Positions 24,845 through 33,680 of a stretch of DNA of 64,000 nt are shown here, piece by piece. The notes below the pieces were generated by a model. It saw nothing but the letters and a program-made list of their open reading frames with translations, did no database searches and was not told where the DNA came from. Numbering within the stretch: the first letter of the stretch is position 1; every line of letters begins with the position of its first letter. The stretch is from positions 124,001 to 188,000 of the forward strand of contig JBDWMA010000032.1 of NCBI GenBank assembly GCA_039972875.1, read 5' to 3'. This stretch comes from Pseudoruegeria sp039972875 (GTDB lineage: Bacteria > Pseudomonadota > Alphaproteobacteria > Rhodobacterales > Rhodobacteraceae). The translations under genes were made by a program, and so were the position numbers.

Positions 24845-27397
24845 TTGAAAATTACAGACCCCCTGACAAGTTTTTTACAACAGTATCGTTACTTGTTTTT
24901 GACGGTGTTTGTCGCCACGGGACTCGGTTTTCTTGGATATCTTGCGTTAGAAACGCGCGCGCGTATTGATCTTCTTCAACGAGCTCCAAACGACAACGCT
25001 CGCTTCATTTTTTCTCAGCTTGAAATTGAATCTCTGCAGTTGACCAACGCTATGAAGGAGGCAAGATCAGGCGCTCCCGAAAAGCTATCTAACGTACGTC
25101 TACGATTTGACCTTTTTTATTCACGCGTACAAATTGTAGCAGCACGACAAAAAAACCCAGAAATGCAAAGTACCGGATCTCAGTTTGAATCGGTCGATGC
25201 CCTTCAGGACTATTTGTCGGACACGATACCATTCATTGATGGTCCAGATGCCGCCCTTTGGGCCGCATTACCTGCATTGGCCAACAGACTTTCTGACTTA
25301 TATGGTGAAATTCGCAAACTGTCGTTAGAGACGTTGACACAATCCACCCAGATCGCAGACGACAGACGTAGTGAGATCCGTCTGTTGTTGCTTCAAACCA
25401 GTTCTGTATCTGGTGTTTTGGTGCTTGCCCTTGGGATCATCGTAGTGTTTTTGATGCGCCTCAGCCAAAAGACATCCAAACTGGCCCAAGAGGCCCAGCG
25501 GACCAGAGATCGGTTGAGGTCCACTGTAGCAGCCTCTCTCGATGCGGTCATTGTTGTGGATGAAGACAGCCGCATTTTGGACTACTCCGGCGCGGCAGAA
25601 ACGATATTTGGGTACAAAAAAGAAGCTGTCCTTGGCGAGTTGTTACCGCCGTTGATGATACCTGACAGGTATCATGAATCACACTATTCTGCGATGAGGC
25701 ATGTAAGCCTCACAGGTCAAAAGCACATTTCCGAAGACCGGCTTATCCAAGTCACCTCAAAACGCGCAACAGGGGAAGAATTCACATCCGAAGCTACAAT
25801 CACCTCTATACCCAGTGTAAATGGTATTCTGTTTGTTGCTTTCGTCCGTGATATATCCGTGCGCCTTCAAGCCCAATCGGATCTTGTTGCAGCACGTGAT
25901 CGCGCAGTGGCGGCTGAAAAAGTAAAATCGGATTTTATTGCGGTCATGAGCCATGAAATGCGGACACCGTTGAATGGTATGATGGCAGGGCTAGAGCTGA
26001 TCGAGGGTGATAATCTTAGTGAAAAACAAAACCGGTATCTTAATGTTGCGCGCAAAACCAGTCACCAACTGTTAGGTCACGTAAACGACGTCCTGCAAAT
26101 CTCTGAAATTGAGGCGGGTAAAATGCGTCTGTCTTCAGAATCATTCGCACCGTCGGACCTATTGGATGAAATCGCAGTCGCAAATGCGGCCATCGCTGCG
26201 TCAAAAAACATCCACCTTTCGGTGAAACCAATCACGCCAGAACTGACGACCGTTTACGGGGATCACCGACGGCTTAGGCAGATCATATTGAATTTGCTGG
26301 GAAATTCGATTAAATTCACAGAAAATGGCACTGTAACGCTTAAATGTGAAATTCAGGATTCAGATCAAGAACAGCATATTCTCCGATTTGAGGTTGAGGA
26401 CACCGGAGATGGTATCGCCAAAGATGCGCAAACCATGATTTTTGAAGATTTCATAACTCTGGATTCCTCGTATCAGCGCAATACAAACGGCACCGGACTT
26501 GGCCTCAGTATTTCTCGCAGAATGGCGCGCGCGATGGGTGGAGATATCTTTGTTGAGTCCACTCTTGGTCAGGGGAGCCGTTTCTGGGTTGAACTTCCCT
26601 TTCCGCGCACCGAAGGGCTGGTTGAGGCCTTTGAAAGTTCAGGGGTGGAGACACCGAGTGTGACCCCATCCGCAGCGCGTGAAGTCAAAGTTCTGATTGT
26701 CGAGGATAATGAAATCAACCGCATGATTGCGAATGAATTTGTATCTTCCGTGGGGGCCACTGCAGTTGAAGCCCACAACGGGGAAATCGGCGTTCAGCTT
26801 GCGTCAGAAACACATTTTGACCTTATATTGATGGATATTAGTATGCCCGTGATGAACGGCCGTATTGCAACGCGCGCCATTCGTGAAAAAGGGGCCTCGA
26901 TGCATACCCCTATTTTGGGGCTCACCGCCCATGCACAAAGCTCTGATATCGTAGGTTTCCTAGAAGACGGTATGCAATGTGTTTTGGTCAAACCAATCAA
27001 TCAGGACCATATACGAACCGCCATTACAAAGCATGTGCTTCTACCCGAAAAGGGCGTACCTTCGGGCCCATCCCGCCGATTGGTGAATGAAAAAACTGTC
27101 CTAGAGCTACGTGGGATTTTAGGTCCCACTTCGTTAGAGGCTATGTTCAACAGATTTGCGACTGAAATGGAAACTGGATTGGACACCTCTCGGAAATCTT
27201 TCGAATTCCGAGAAGAATTTCATAGGCTTGCGGGTTCGGCGGGCGCCATGGGCGCTGTTTTACTTCAGCGTGTTCTCGCAGATGCCGAACAAACGCCTCA
27301 GCAAAGTAGTCCTGACATGGAGCTTCTTCAAAAGACATGGGGACTAACGCGCAAAGCCTATGCCGATATCGGCGTATCCTCCTCGGTGATCGAGTAG
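24845..27397 (+). CDS. Tripartite hybrid sensor histidine kinase (PAS-HisKA-HATPase-REC-Hpt)
   Basis: An 850-aa inner-membrane kinase. Membrane helices at about 15-33 and 186-204 enclose a helical periplasmic sensor domain of about 150 residues. A PAS domain follows (about 220-335, SLDAVIVVDEDSRILDYSG), then HisKA with His370 (VMSHEMRTPLNG), an ATPase domain (N box near 476-494, GTGLGLSIS), a receiver with Asp664 (FDLILMDISMPVMNG) and a C-terminal Hpt with His793 (FHRLAGSAGAMGA). This is a full phosphorelay able to pass phosphate to the divergent LuxR regulator. The start is a TTG at 24845 with AAAGGGG upstream. The upstream periplasmic PruR-like protein probably contacts the sensor domain. 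Confidence 0.92.
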   Translation: MKITDPLTSFLQQYRYLFLTVFVATGLGFLGYLALETRARIDLLQRAPNDNARFIFSQLEIESLQLTNAMKEARSGAPEKLSNVRLRFDLFYSRVQIVAARQKNPEMQSTGSQFESVDALQDYLSDTIPFIDGPDAALWAALPALANRLSDLYGEIRKLSLETLTQSTQIADDRRSEIRLLLLQTSSVSGVLVLALGIIVVFLMRLSQKTSKLAQEAQRTRDRLRSTVAASLDAVIVVDEDSRILDYSGAAETIFGYKKEAVLGELLPPLMIPDRYHESHYSAMRHVSLTGQKHISEDRLIQVTSKRATGEEFTSEATITSIPSVNGILFVAFVRDISVRLQAQSDLVAARDRAVAAEKVKSDFIAVMSHEMRTPLNGMMAGLELIEGDNLSEKQNRYLNVARKTSHQLLGHVNDVLQISEIEAGKMRLSSESFAPSDLLDEIAVANAAIAASKNIHLSVKPITPELTTVYGDHRRLRQIILNLLGNSIKFTENGTVTLKCEIQDSDQEQHILRFEVEDTGDGIAKDAQTMIFEDFITLDSSYQRNTNGTGLGLSISRRMARAMGGDIFVESTLGQGSRFWVELPFPRTEGLVEAFESSGVETPSVTPSAAREVKVLIVEDNEINRMIANEFVSSVGATAVEAHNGEIGVQLASETHFDLILMDISMPVMNGRIATRAIREKGASMHTPILGLTAHAQSSDIVGFLEDGMQCVLVKPINQDHIRTAITKHVLLPEKGVPSGPSRRLVNEKTVLELRGILGPTSLEAMFNRFATEMETGLDTSRKSFEFREEFHRLAGSAGAMGAVLLQRVLADAEQTPQQSSPDMELLQKTWGLTRKAYADIGVSSSVIE

Positions 27398-27449
27398 ACA
27401 TCGCCCCAAGGTTCATGATCTGCACGACGCTTTGTCACATATTCTATTT

Positions 27450-27485
27450 CAAAAATGGCCCTCCTCTTATATTAAAGGAAGGCCC
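27450..27485 (-). terminator. Terminator of the methylmalonyl-CoA mutase gene
   Basis: On the minus strand GGCCTTCC and GGAGGGCC form a stem with one mismatch around a 12-base AT loop, followed by ATTTTTG. It lies about 22 bases beyond the stop at 27507 and also separates the mutase gene from the convergent kinase gene. Confidence 0.75.
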
Positions 27486-27506
27486 CAAACACATTATGGA
27501 ACGCGA

Positions 27507-29639
27507 TCAATCGCGTGTTTCACGGATCAGTTTAAGAATGTCTTGCGCCGCATTTGGAATATTTGTTCCAGGTCCAAAGATCGCTTTGACTCCGGCGTCT
27601 TTTAGGAAGGCATAATCCTGCTTTGGGATGACACCGCCGCAAATAACAAGAATATCTTCAGCTCCCTGCTCTTTAAGCGCTTCAATTAGTTTTGGTGCGA
27701 GGGTTTTATGACCTGCTGCCTGTGAGGAAATCCCGACGATATGAACATCATTGTCCACCGCATCCTGCGCCGCCTCTTCTGGGGTTTGAAACAATGGACC
27801 GACGTCAACATCAAACCCGATGTCAGCAAAAGCTGTCGCAATCACTTTCGCCCCCCGGTCGTGGCCGTCCTGGCCCATTTTTACAACCAACATTCGTGGT
27901 CGACGTCCCTCGGCTTCGGCAAAATCCTCAACAGATTTCTGGATCGCCGCAAAGCCCTCATCACCCTCGTATGCAGCCCCATAAACCCCTGCAAGGGTTT
28001 TGACCTCGGCACGGTGACGCCCAAATGATTTTTCCATTGCCATACTAATTTCTCCGACCGTTGCACGGGCACGTGCCGCCTCAACGGCCAGCGCCAAGAG
28101 ATTACCTTCGCCGCTTTTGGCCCCGACAGACAACGCCGCCAGCGCAGCATCACAGGCTGCCTGATCCCGTGTAGATTTGATCTGCTCCAAGCGGGCCATC
28201 TGGCTTTCGCGCACAGCAACATTGTCGACATCCAGAATGTCGATCTCATCCTCTTTTTCCAGGCGGAATTTGTTGACCCCAACGATCACTTCATCCCCAC
28301 GATCCACCGCAGCCTGACGGCGCGCTGCTGCCTCTTCGATGCGCAGCTTGGGCATACCAGTGGCCACGGCTTTGGTCATGCCGCCGAGTTCTTCGATCTC
28401 TTCGATCAGCTTCCACGCCTCTTCAGCCAGATCACTTGTGAGCTTTTCAACATAGTAAGAACCAGCCAACGGATCGACTACGTTTGTTACTCCGGTTTCA
28501 TTTTGCAGGATCAGCTGCGTGTTCCGTGCGATCCGAGCCGAAAAATCTGTGGGCAGTGCGATGGCCTCGTCAAATGCATTCGTATGGAGCGACTGCGTGC
28601 CCCCTAGAACCGCGCTCATGGCTTCATAAGCGGTACGTACTACGTTGTTATAGGGGTCTTGTTCCTGCAACGACACACCTGAGGTCTGGCAATGTGTCCG
28701 CAACATCAAAGAACCAGGCTTTTTAGGTTCAAACTCGCTCATGATGCGGTGCCATAAGAACCGCGCAGCCCGCAACTTGGCCGCTTCCATGAAAAAATTC
28801 ATCCCAATCGCGAAAAAGAACGACAATCGCCCAGCAAAGGCATCCACGTCCAACCCCTTTGCCAACGCGGCCCGCACATATTCACGACCATCAGCAAGAG
28901 TAAACGCCAGCTCTTGCACCAGATTCGCACCAGCTTCTTGCATGTGGTAACCTGAGATCGAAATCGAGTTGAACTTTGGCATGTCCGTCGACGTATATTC
29001 AATAATATCCGAGATGATCCGCATCGATGGTTCAGGCGGATAAATATAGGTGTTTCGCACCATGAACTCTTTCAGAATATCGTTCTGAATGGTCCCAGAG
29101 AGCACCTTGCGATCATGACCTTGCTCTTCTCCGGTCACGATGAAATTTGCCAAAATCGGGATAACAGCGCCATTCATGGTCATCGATACAGAGATTTTGT
29201 CCAATGGAATACCATCAAACAGGATCTTCATATCTTCAACGGAATCAATGGCAACGCCGGCTTTGCCAACATCACCAACAACCCGTTCATGGTCGGAATC
29301 ATACCCACGGTGCGTGGCAAGGTCGAATGCGACAGAGACCCCCTGCTGGCCCGCATCCAGAGCTTTACGATAAAATGCATTGGATTCTTCGGCCGTTGAG
29401 AACCCTGCATACTGGCGGATCGTCCAGGGACGTCCAGTGTACATTGTGGCACGAGGTCCCCGTGTAAAGGGTTCAACTCCCGGCATCCCCCCCATGTGGT
29501 CCAAGCCTTCAGTGTCATCAGCCGTATAGACGGGCTGAACGGCGATTCCTTCGGGTGTATTCCACGTCAGATCGTCCATCGGACGCCCGCGCAGTTCTTT
29601 TTCTGCCAGAGTTTCCCAAGTCTTTTTGCTATCGGTCAT
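27507..29639 (-). CDS. scpA: Methylmalonyl-CoA mutase
   Basis: The enzyme isomerises (R)-methylmalonyl-CoA to succinyl-CoA with adenosylcobalamin, the last step of propionyl-CoA assimilation. The 710-aa protein has the TIM-barrel substrate domain (about 1-540, with TMYTGRPWTIRQYAGFSTA) and a C-terminal B12 domain carrying GQDGHDRGAK, where His593 is the lower cobalt ligand. Single-chain length and a complete active site indicate the homodimeric large-subunit form. It lies downstream of pccA, separated by an oppositely oriented DUF4174 gene. Methylmalonyl-CoA epimerase is not in the window. Confidence 0.96.
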   Translation of the reverse strand: MTDSKKTWETLAEKELRGRPMDDLTWNTPEGIAVQPVYTADDTEGLDHMGGMPGVEPFTRGPRATMYTGRPWTIRQYAGFSTAEESNAFYRKALDAGQQGVSVAFDLATHRGYDSDHERVVGDVGKAGVAIDSVEDMKILFDGIPLDKISVSMTMNGAVIPILANFIVTGEEQGHDRKVLSGTIQNDILKEFMVRNTYIYPPEPSMRIISDIIEYTSTDMPKFNSISISGYHMQEAGANLVQELAFTLADGREYVRAALAKGLDVDAFAGRLSFFFAIGMNFFMEAAKLRAARFLWHRIMSEFEPKKPGSLMLRTHCQTSGVSLQEQDPYNNVVRTAYEAMSAVLGGTQSLHTNAFDEAIALPTDFSARIARNTQLILQNETGVTNVVDPLAGSYYVEKLTSDLAEEAWKLIEEIEELGGMTKAVATGMPKLRIEEAAARRQAAVDRGDEVIVGVNKFRLEKEDEIDILDVDNVAVRESQMARLEQIKSTRDQAACDAALAALSVGAKSGEGNLLALAVEAARARATVGEISMAMEKSFGRHRAEVKTLAGVYGAAYEGDEGFAAIQKSVEDFAEAEGRRPRMLVVKMGQDGHDRGAKVIATAFADIGFDVDVGPLFQTPEEAAQDAVDNDVHIVGISSQAAGHKTLAPKLIEALKEQGAEDILVICGGVIPKQDYAFLKDAGVKAIFGPGTNIPNAAQDILKLIRETRD

Positions 29640-29778
29640 GAGCTATCCCTCATTCCTTTTCCAATGGGCTGATTAGGCCGCTGCCATCCGCTGAGATGAC
29701 AGAAAATTCAACGTCACGGGGGATTTACCCGTGGCTTTCCGAAACTTCGTGCTTATATCTGAGGGAACAGGAGACTTT

Positions 29779-30219
29779 ATGAAGACGCCAGTTGCCCTTG
29801 CCCTATCCGGGCTGTTTTGCTTTGCCACCACATTCGCCGTCGCAGATGATCTGCCGGAATTCGCTCCACAAGAGGCTACGGAGCTGTCATTGGACGACTT
29901 CAAATGGATCGCCCGACCGATTGTTGTTTTTGCGGATACTTCTGCAGATCCACGATTCCAACAACAGTTGGACCGCCTAGAGGCCGAATGGCCTGTCTTG
30001 GCGGACCGTGACGTCGTTGTCATCACAGATACAGATCCAGATGACCCCTCAGAAGTTCGTAAAAAATTACGACCGCGTGGCTTTATGATGACCCTCATCG
30101 CCAAGGACGGTACGGTCGCACTTCGCAAACCCCAGCCTTGGACGGTACGCGAAATCACCCGTACGATTGACAAAATGCCAGACCGTGAACAGGAAATTCG
30201 CGACCGCCGCAGCAACTGA
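29779..30219 (+). CDS. Secreted DUF4174 protein
   Basis: A 146-aa protein with a signal peptide (MKTPVALALSGLFCFATTFAVA, to about 22) and a DUF4174-like, thioredoxin-resembling domain: WIARPIVVFADTSADPRFQQQ, then VVVITDTDPDDPSEVRKKLRP and a final strand with QPWTVREI. No CxxC is present, so it is not a redox thioredoxin. It sits opposite in orientation between the mutase gene and pccA, a position I believe is recurrent in Rhodobacterales. Function unknown. Confidence 0.8.
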   Translation: MKTPVALALSGLFCFATTFAVADDLPEFAPQEATELSLDDFKWIARPIVVFADTSADPRFQQQLDRLEAEWPVLADRDVVVITDTDPDDPSEVRKKLRPRGFMMTLIAKDGTVALRKPQPWTVREITRTIDKMPDREQEIRDRRSN

Positions 30220-30235
30220 GAGATCACACCAAAGC

Positions 30236-32236
30236 TCACTCGAACTCCATGATCACGTCATCTACAGCAAGGCCGTCACCAGCGGCGGCGTTAATTTTGC
30301 TAACCACAGTGGTCTTTTCAGCCCGGAGGATGTTTTCCATTTTCATCGCCTCGACCGTGCAAAGCGCCTGCCCTTCTTGGACGGTATCCCCTACAGCAAC
30401 ATCAACCTTTACGATCAGACCAGGCATCGGACACAACAACATTTTTGATGTATCCGGTGCTTGCTTCTCAATCATCAACCCAGCGAGTTCCGCCTGACGC
30501 GGCGTACGGACATGGACTTTTAGGTCCGCCCCACGGGTCCGAATTCGAAAACCACCGGAAATTTTGCCGACCTTTAGAACCAAGGGGGCATCTCCCACAG
30601 ATAACCGCGCAAGACTGTCTCCCGGTGTCCAATCAGAGGTCACGCGCTGACTGCCCCCATCTTCAAATTCGACTGTCGATCCATCGGTGTCCGCATCGAT
30701 CTTTACCGGGAAAGAACGCCCCTGCAACGATACAACCCAATCGGACCCAACCTTGCGTTCATGGTTGTCCATCCGGCCAGAAACACGGGTCCGGCGGATT
30801 TCAGCGACGCGGTGCATCGCGGCTGTCGCAGCAGCGATCCGGTGCAGATCCTCATCCGGCAAGCGAACACCTTGGAACCCATCGGGGTATTCTTCTTCGA
30901 TAAAGGCGGTGGTGATGTTACCAGAAACAAATCGTTCGTGATCCATAACAGCCGAAAGGAAGGGCAAATTGTGGCCTATCCCCTCAACCTCAAACCCATC
31001 CAAAGCGACGCGCATTTCTTCGATTGCTTTTAGACGCGTCGGCGCCCAAGTGCAAAGTTTCGCGATCATGGGATCGTAATACATCGAAATTTCGCCACCA
31101 TCGTAAACGCCGGTGTCATTGCGCACGACGGCTGCCACTGTGGTAACCTCCGCAGGCGGGTTGTATTTCACCAAACGGCCGATGGATGGCAAAAAGTTGC
31201 GATAGGGATCCTCGGCATAAAGCCGGCTTTCCATCGCCCAGCCGTTCAGCTTTACATCGTCCTGCGCGATCATCAGTTTTTCGCCATAGGCCACGCGGAT
31301 CATCTGTTCGACCAGATCAACGCCGGTGATTAGTTCGGTGACCGGATGTTCCACCTGTAAACGCGTGTTCATTTCCAGAAAGTAGAAATTGCGCTCACCA
31401 TCAACAATAAATTCAACGGTGCCGGCGCTGGCATACCCCACTGCACTGGCTAAAGCACAGGATTGTTCGCCCATGGCTTTGCGTGTCGCCTCATCCAAAA
31501 ACGGGCTAGGCGCTTCTTCGATAACCTTTTGGTTGCGGCGCTGAATAGAGCATTCACGCTCCCCCAGATAAATGCAATTGCCGTGAGTGTCCGCCAGAAC
31601 CTGAATTTCTATGTGGCGCGGCTGGGTTACGAATTTCTCAATGAATATCCGATCATCCCCAAAACTATTGGCCGCTTCGTTTTTTGAGGATTGGAACCCT
31701 TCGCGGGCTTCGACATCATTCCATGCAATGCGCATGCCTTTGCCACCGCCCCCCGCAGAGGCCTTGATCATCACCGGATAGCCGACTTGATTTGAAATCT
31801 TGACCGCATCCTCGGCGTCTTCGATCAGCCCCATATATCCCGGTACGGTGGAGACATTGGCGTCTTGGGCGATTTTTTTTGAGGTTATCTTATCGCCCAT
31901 GCTCTCAATCGCACCCGCTGGTGGTCCGATAAAGGCAACGCCTTCTTTTTCCAAAGCTTCGGCAAACAATTTGTTTTCTGATAAAAACCCATAGCCCGGA
32001 TGTACCGCTTCTGCGCCTGTTTGACGGATCGCATCCATCACTTTGTCGATGACAATATAGGACTGGTTGGCAGGCGAAGGCCCAATGTGCACGGCTTCAT
32101 CCGCCATCTGAACGTGCAGTGCATTCCGGTCAGCGTCAGAATAAATCGCAACGGTTTGAATGCCCATTTTGCGCGCAGTTTTAATCACACGGCAGGCGAT
32201 TTCGCCCCGATTGGCGATCAGGATCTTTTTAAACAT
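30236..32236 (-). CDS. pccA: Propionyl-CoA carboxylase alpha subunit (biotin carboxylase/BCCP)
   Basis: PccA carboxylates its own biotin with ATP and bicarbonate and passes the carboxyl group to PccB for propionyl-CoA. The 666-aa protein has the biotin-carboxylase N-terminus (MFKKILIANRGEIACRVI) and an ATP-grasp domain (SAGGGGKGMR; FLEMNTRLQVEHPVTE). A BT-type linker domain and a C-terminal biotinyl domain with EAMKMEN (biotin on Lys632) follow. The frame is open to 32389, but the ATG at 32236 with AGAGG upstream gives the canonical start. PccB is at 34040, four small genes upstream in the same direction. Confidence 0.97.
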   Translation of the reverse strand: MFKKILIANRGEIACRVIKTARKMGIQTVAIYSDADRNALHVQMADEAVHIGPSPANQSYIVIDKVMDAIRQTGAEAVHPGYGFLSENKLFAEALEKEGVAFIGPPAGAIESMGDKITSKKIAQDANVSTVPGYMGLIEDAEDAVKISNQVGYPVMIKASAGGGGKGMRIAWNDVEAREGFQSSKNEAANSFGDDRIFIEKFVTQPRHIEIQVLADTHGNCIYLGERECSIQRRNQKVIEEAPSPFLDEATRKAMGEQSCALASAVGYASAGTVEFIVDGERNFYFLEMNTRLQVEHPVTELITGVDLVEQMIRVAYGEKLMIAQDDVKLNGWAMESRLYAEDPYRNFLPSIGRLVKYNPPAEVTTVAAVVRNDTGVYDGGEISMYYDPMIAKLCTWAPTRLKAIEEMRVALDGFEVEGIGHNLPFLSAVMDHERFVSGNITTAFIEEEYPDGFQGVRLPDEDLHRIAAATAAMHRVAEIRRTRVSGRMDNHERKVGSDWVVSLQGRSFPVKIDADTDGSTVEFEDGGSQRVTSDWTPGDSLARLSVGDAPLVLKVGKISGGFRIRTRGADLKVHVRTPRQAELAGLMIEKQAPDTSKMLLCPMPGLIVKVDVAVGDTVQEGQALCTVEAMKMENILRAEKTTVVSKINAAAGDGLAVDDVIMEFE

Positions 32237-32509
32237 AATGGGCCTCTGTCTTCCGGATGGGATGCGTCGGCGCCTGCTGGGCTGACCGGGCATAAAAAAG
32301 AGCGGATTGCCCAGAAATCGGGGCAATCCACCAAGAAGGGGAAGGGTAACAGTGTCGAAATTTAGGATCAGGCGTCCTGTTACACGCACTGATCACTTGT
32401 ATAGCCTTGCACGGAGTTTGCGCTGTTTCAAAGCCCAACGTGATCGAGCCATTTGAATGGGCCGATACTTGCTGAGTATTTGATTCCACGCGCAAAATCA
32501 TGCCGACCT

Positions 32510-32854
32510 CTACCCGAATATCTCTGGAAACGCTGCACTAGCGCGGGTGACATCGATCTTTAACAAAGCATCATAGCTTTCTGGATCAAACGGGTCCTCG
32601 ACGGCGACAACTTCACGACCAAAAAACCAAGACAACCGCCCTGCATCCAGATTGCCGCGTTCAAATTCGGAATCGCCAAAATGCTCCCAAAGGGCGCGCA
32701 TAAAGCCTTCGTCGGCGCGCCGATCTGGTGGGCGACGGTCACGAAAACGTTCACGCGCAATTAAAGGGGTAACCCCTTTCTTATTGTCACGACGAATGGT
32801 GAATTGAAAATCAGTTCCGGGCAATCGCCCCGGGAAGCCACGATGCTTTAGCAT
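32510..32854 (-). CDS. Conserved hypothetical protein in pcc cluster, 114 aa
   Basis: I do not recognise a named family. The protein is basic at the N-terminus (MLKHRGFPGRLPGTDFQFTI) and acidic at the C-terminus (VEDPFDPESYDALLKIDVT), with no signal peptide or membrane helix. It lies between the small lipoprotein gene and pccA on the same strand, so it is probably transcribed with the propionyl-CoA genes. The 273-base gap to pccA contains no other gene. Function unknown. Confidence 0.7.
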   Translation of the reverse strand: MLKHRGFPGRLPGTDFQFTIRRDNKKGVTPLIARERFRDRRPPDRRADEGFMRALWEHFGDSEFERGNLDAGRLSWFFGREVVAVEDPFDPESYDALLKIDVTRASAAFPEIFG

Positions 32855-32923
32855 AGCTGGCCCTCCTTTATTCGGTAGACCAGGTGGCAGGCGGCAGGGG
32901 ATGCCCCCCGCCCCAATTGGCGT

Positions 32924-33058
32924 TTAGTATTTTGTGTAGGTTGATTCTTCGACAACAGGCACTGGATCGACGTAAATAACTTCTTCTTCACTTGATCCAC
33001 AGGCCGAAACAAAGGCCGCAATGCCAAGGGTGAGAATAACTTTAAGAGTTCCAGACAT
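32924..33058 (-). CDS. Small lipoprotein, 44 aa
   Basis: This short frame (ATG at 33058, TAA at 32924) encodes a classic lipoprotein precursor: MSGTLKVILTLGIAAF leading to lipobox VSAC (Cys20), then GSSEEEVIYVDPVPVV and a C-terminal TYTKY. AGGA lies seven bases upstream of the ATG. The mature part is only 25 residues and acidic. Despite its size the signal, lipobox and ribosome-binding site make it a convincing gene. It is embedded between pccB-side genes and pccA. Function unknown. Confidence 0.82.
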   Translation of the reverse strand: MSGTLKVILTLGIAAFVSACGSSEEEVIYVDPVPVVEESTYTKY

Positions 33059-33124
33059 ATAAAATTCCTATCATTTTCCTGAGAGGGCACATCAGCAATA
33101 GAACTGTCCCCTCGATGTTCAACG

Positions 33125-33152
33125 TGATGGGTCACAAATGTGTGACCCATCA
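33125..33152. repeat. Perfect 12-base inverted repeat
   Basis: TGATGGGTCACA and TGTGACCCATCA flank a 4-base loop (AATG). It lies between the DUF6497 gene (stop at 33279) and the small lipoprotein gene (start at 33058). No T-run follows on either strand, so it may be an operator, an mRNA-processing or stability hairpin, or an imperfect terminator. Confidence 0.75.
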
Positions 33153-33278
33153 ATACACTACCCCAGAGAGCAGAGAACGAAAGGATTTTCTTTTTGGAAC
33201 CAGTTACTTGCGAGAGGCCGCTCAAGACGTTGCGGTTGCGTCTCTCGGATAATACCAGATATTGATTAAATCCACCCA

Positions 33279-33680
33279 TCAGAAGCCTTCCCATTCGCAA
33301 CCCATTTCGGTCGGACGATAGGCTTCGAAATACTGCACCACTTCTGGCGCCATGTATCCGAATTCAACAGGCTCATCCGAAAGGGATATAATGATCTGAT
33401 TGACCTTTGGGCCGATATTGGACAGGCGTGGTAAAGCATATGTATCACACAGGTGCATCATGTCAGGTTCTGCTTGGTCGAAGGCCACAGGTTGGCCGGG
33501 ATCACCGATCTGCGGCGCAATAAAGCGAAACCGCATGGTCAGCCCGCTGGGCCCACGTTCGCCTGCTATGACATCGTGAAACAAAATTGTTTGCCCGGAC
33601 GGCACAGCTATAGCTTCGGCGCTCACCGCATTTGTCACGCAAATACCCAAGATTGTCGCAAAGACCACAGGACGTAACAT
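33279..33680 (-). CDS. DUF6497-type secreted protein
   Basis: A 133-aa protein with a signal peptide (MLRPVVFATILGICVTNAVS, cleavage near SAEA) and a compact mature domain reading VPSGQTILFHDVIAGERGPSG, LTMRFRFIAPQI, LCDTYALPRLSNIG and a final MGCEWEGF. Two cysteines may pair. It resembles the Rhodobacterales family I know as DUF6497, found beside pccB. The ATG at 33680 overlaps the stop of the preceding gene (TGATG), so translation is coupled. Function unknown. Confidence 0.72.
   Translation of the reverse strand: MLRPVVFATILGICVTNAVSAEAIAVPSGQTILFHDVIAGERGPSGLTMRFRFIAPQIGDPGQPVAFDQAEPDMMHLCDTYALPRLSNIGPKVNQIIISLSDEPVEFGYMAPEVVQYFEAYRPTEMGCEWEGF

Noticed and set aside
32848..33300. 150-codon minus-strand frame overlapping the small lipoprotein gene
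   Set aside because: It crosses the inverted repeat, lacks family features, and is in a different frame from the lipoprotein gene, which has a lipobox and ribosome-binding site.
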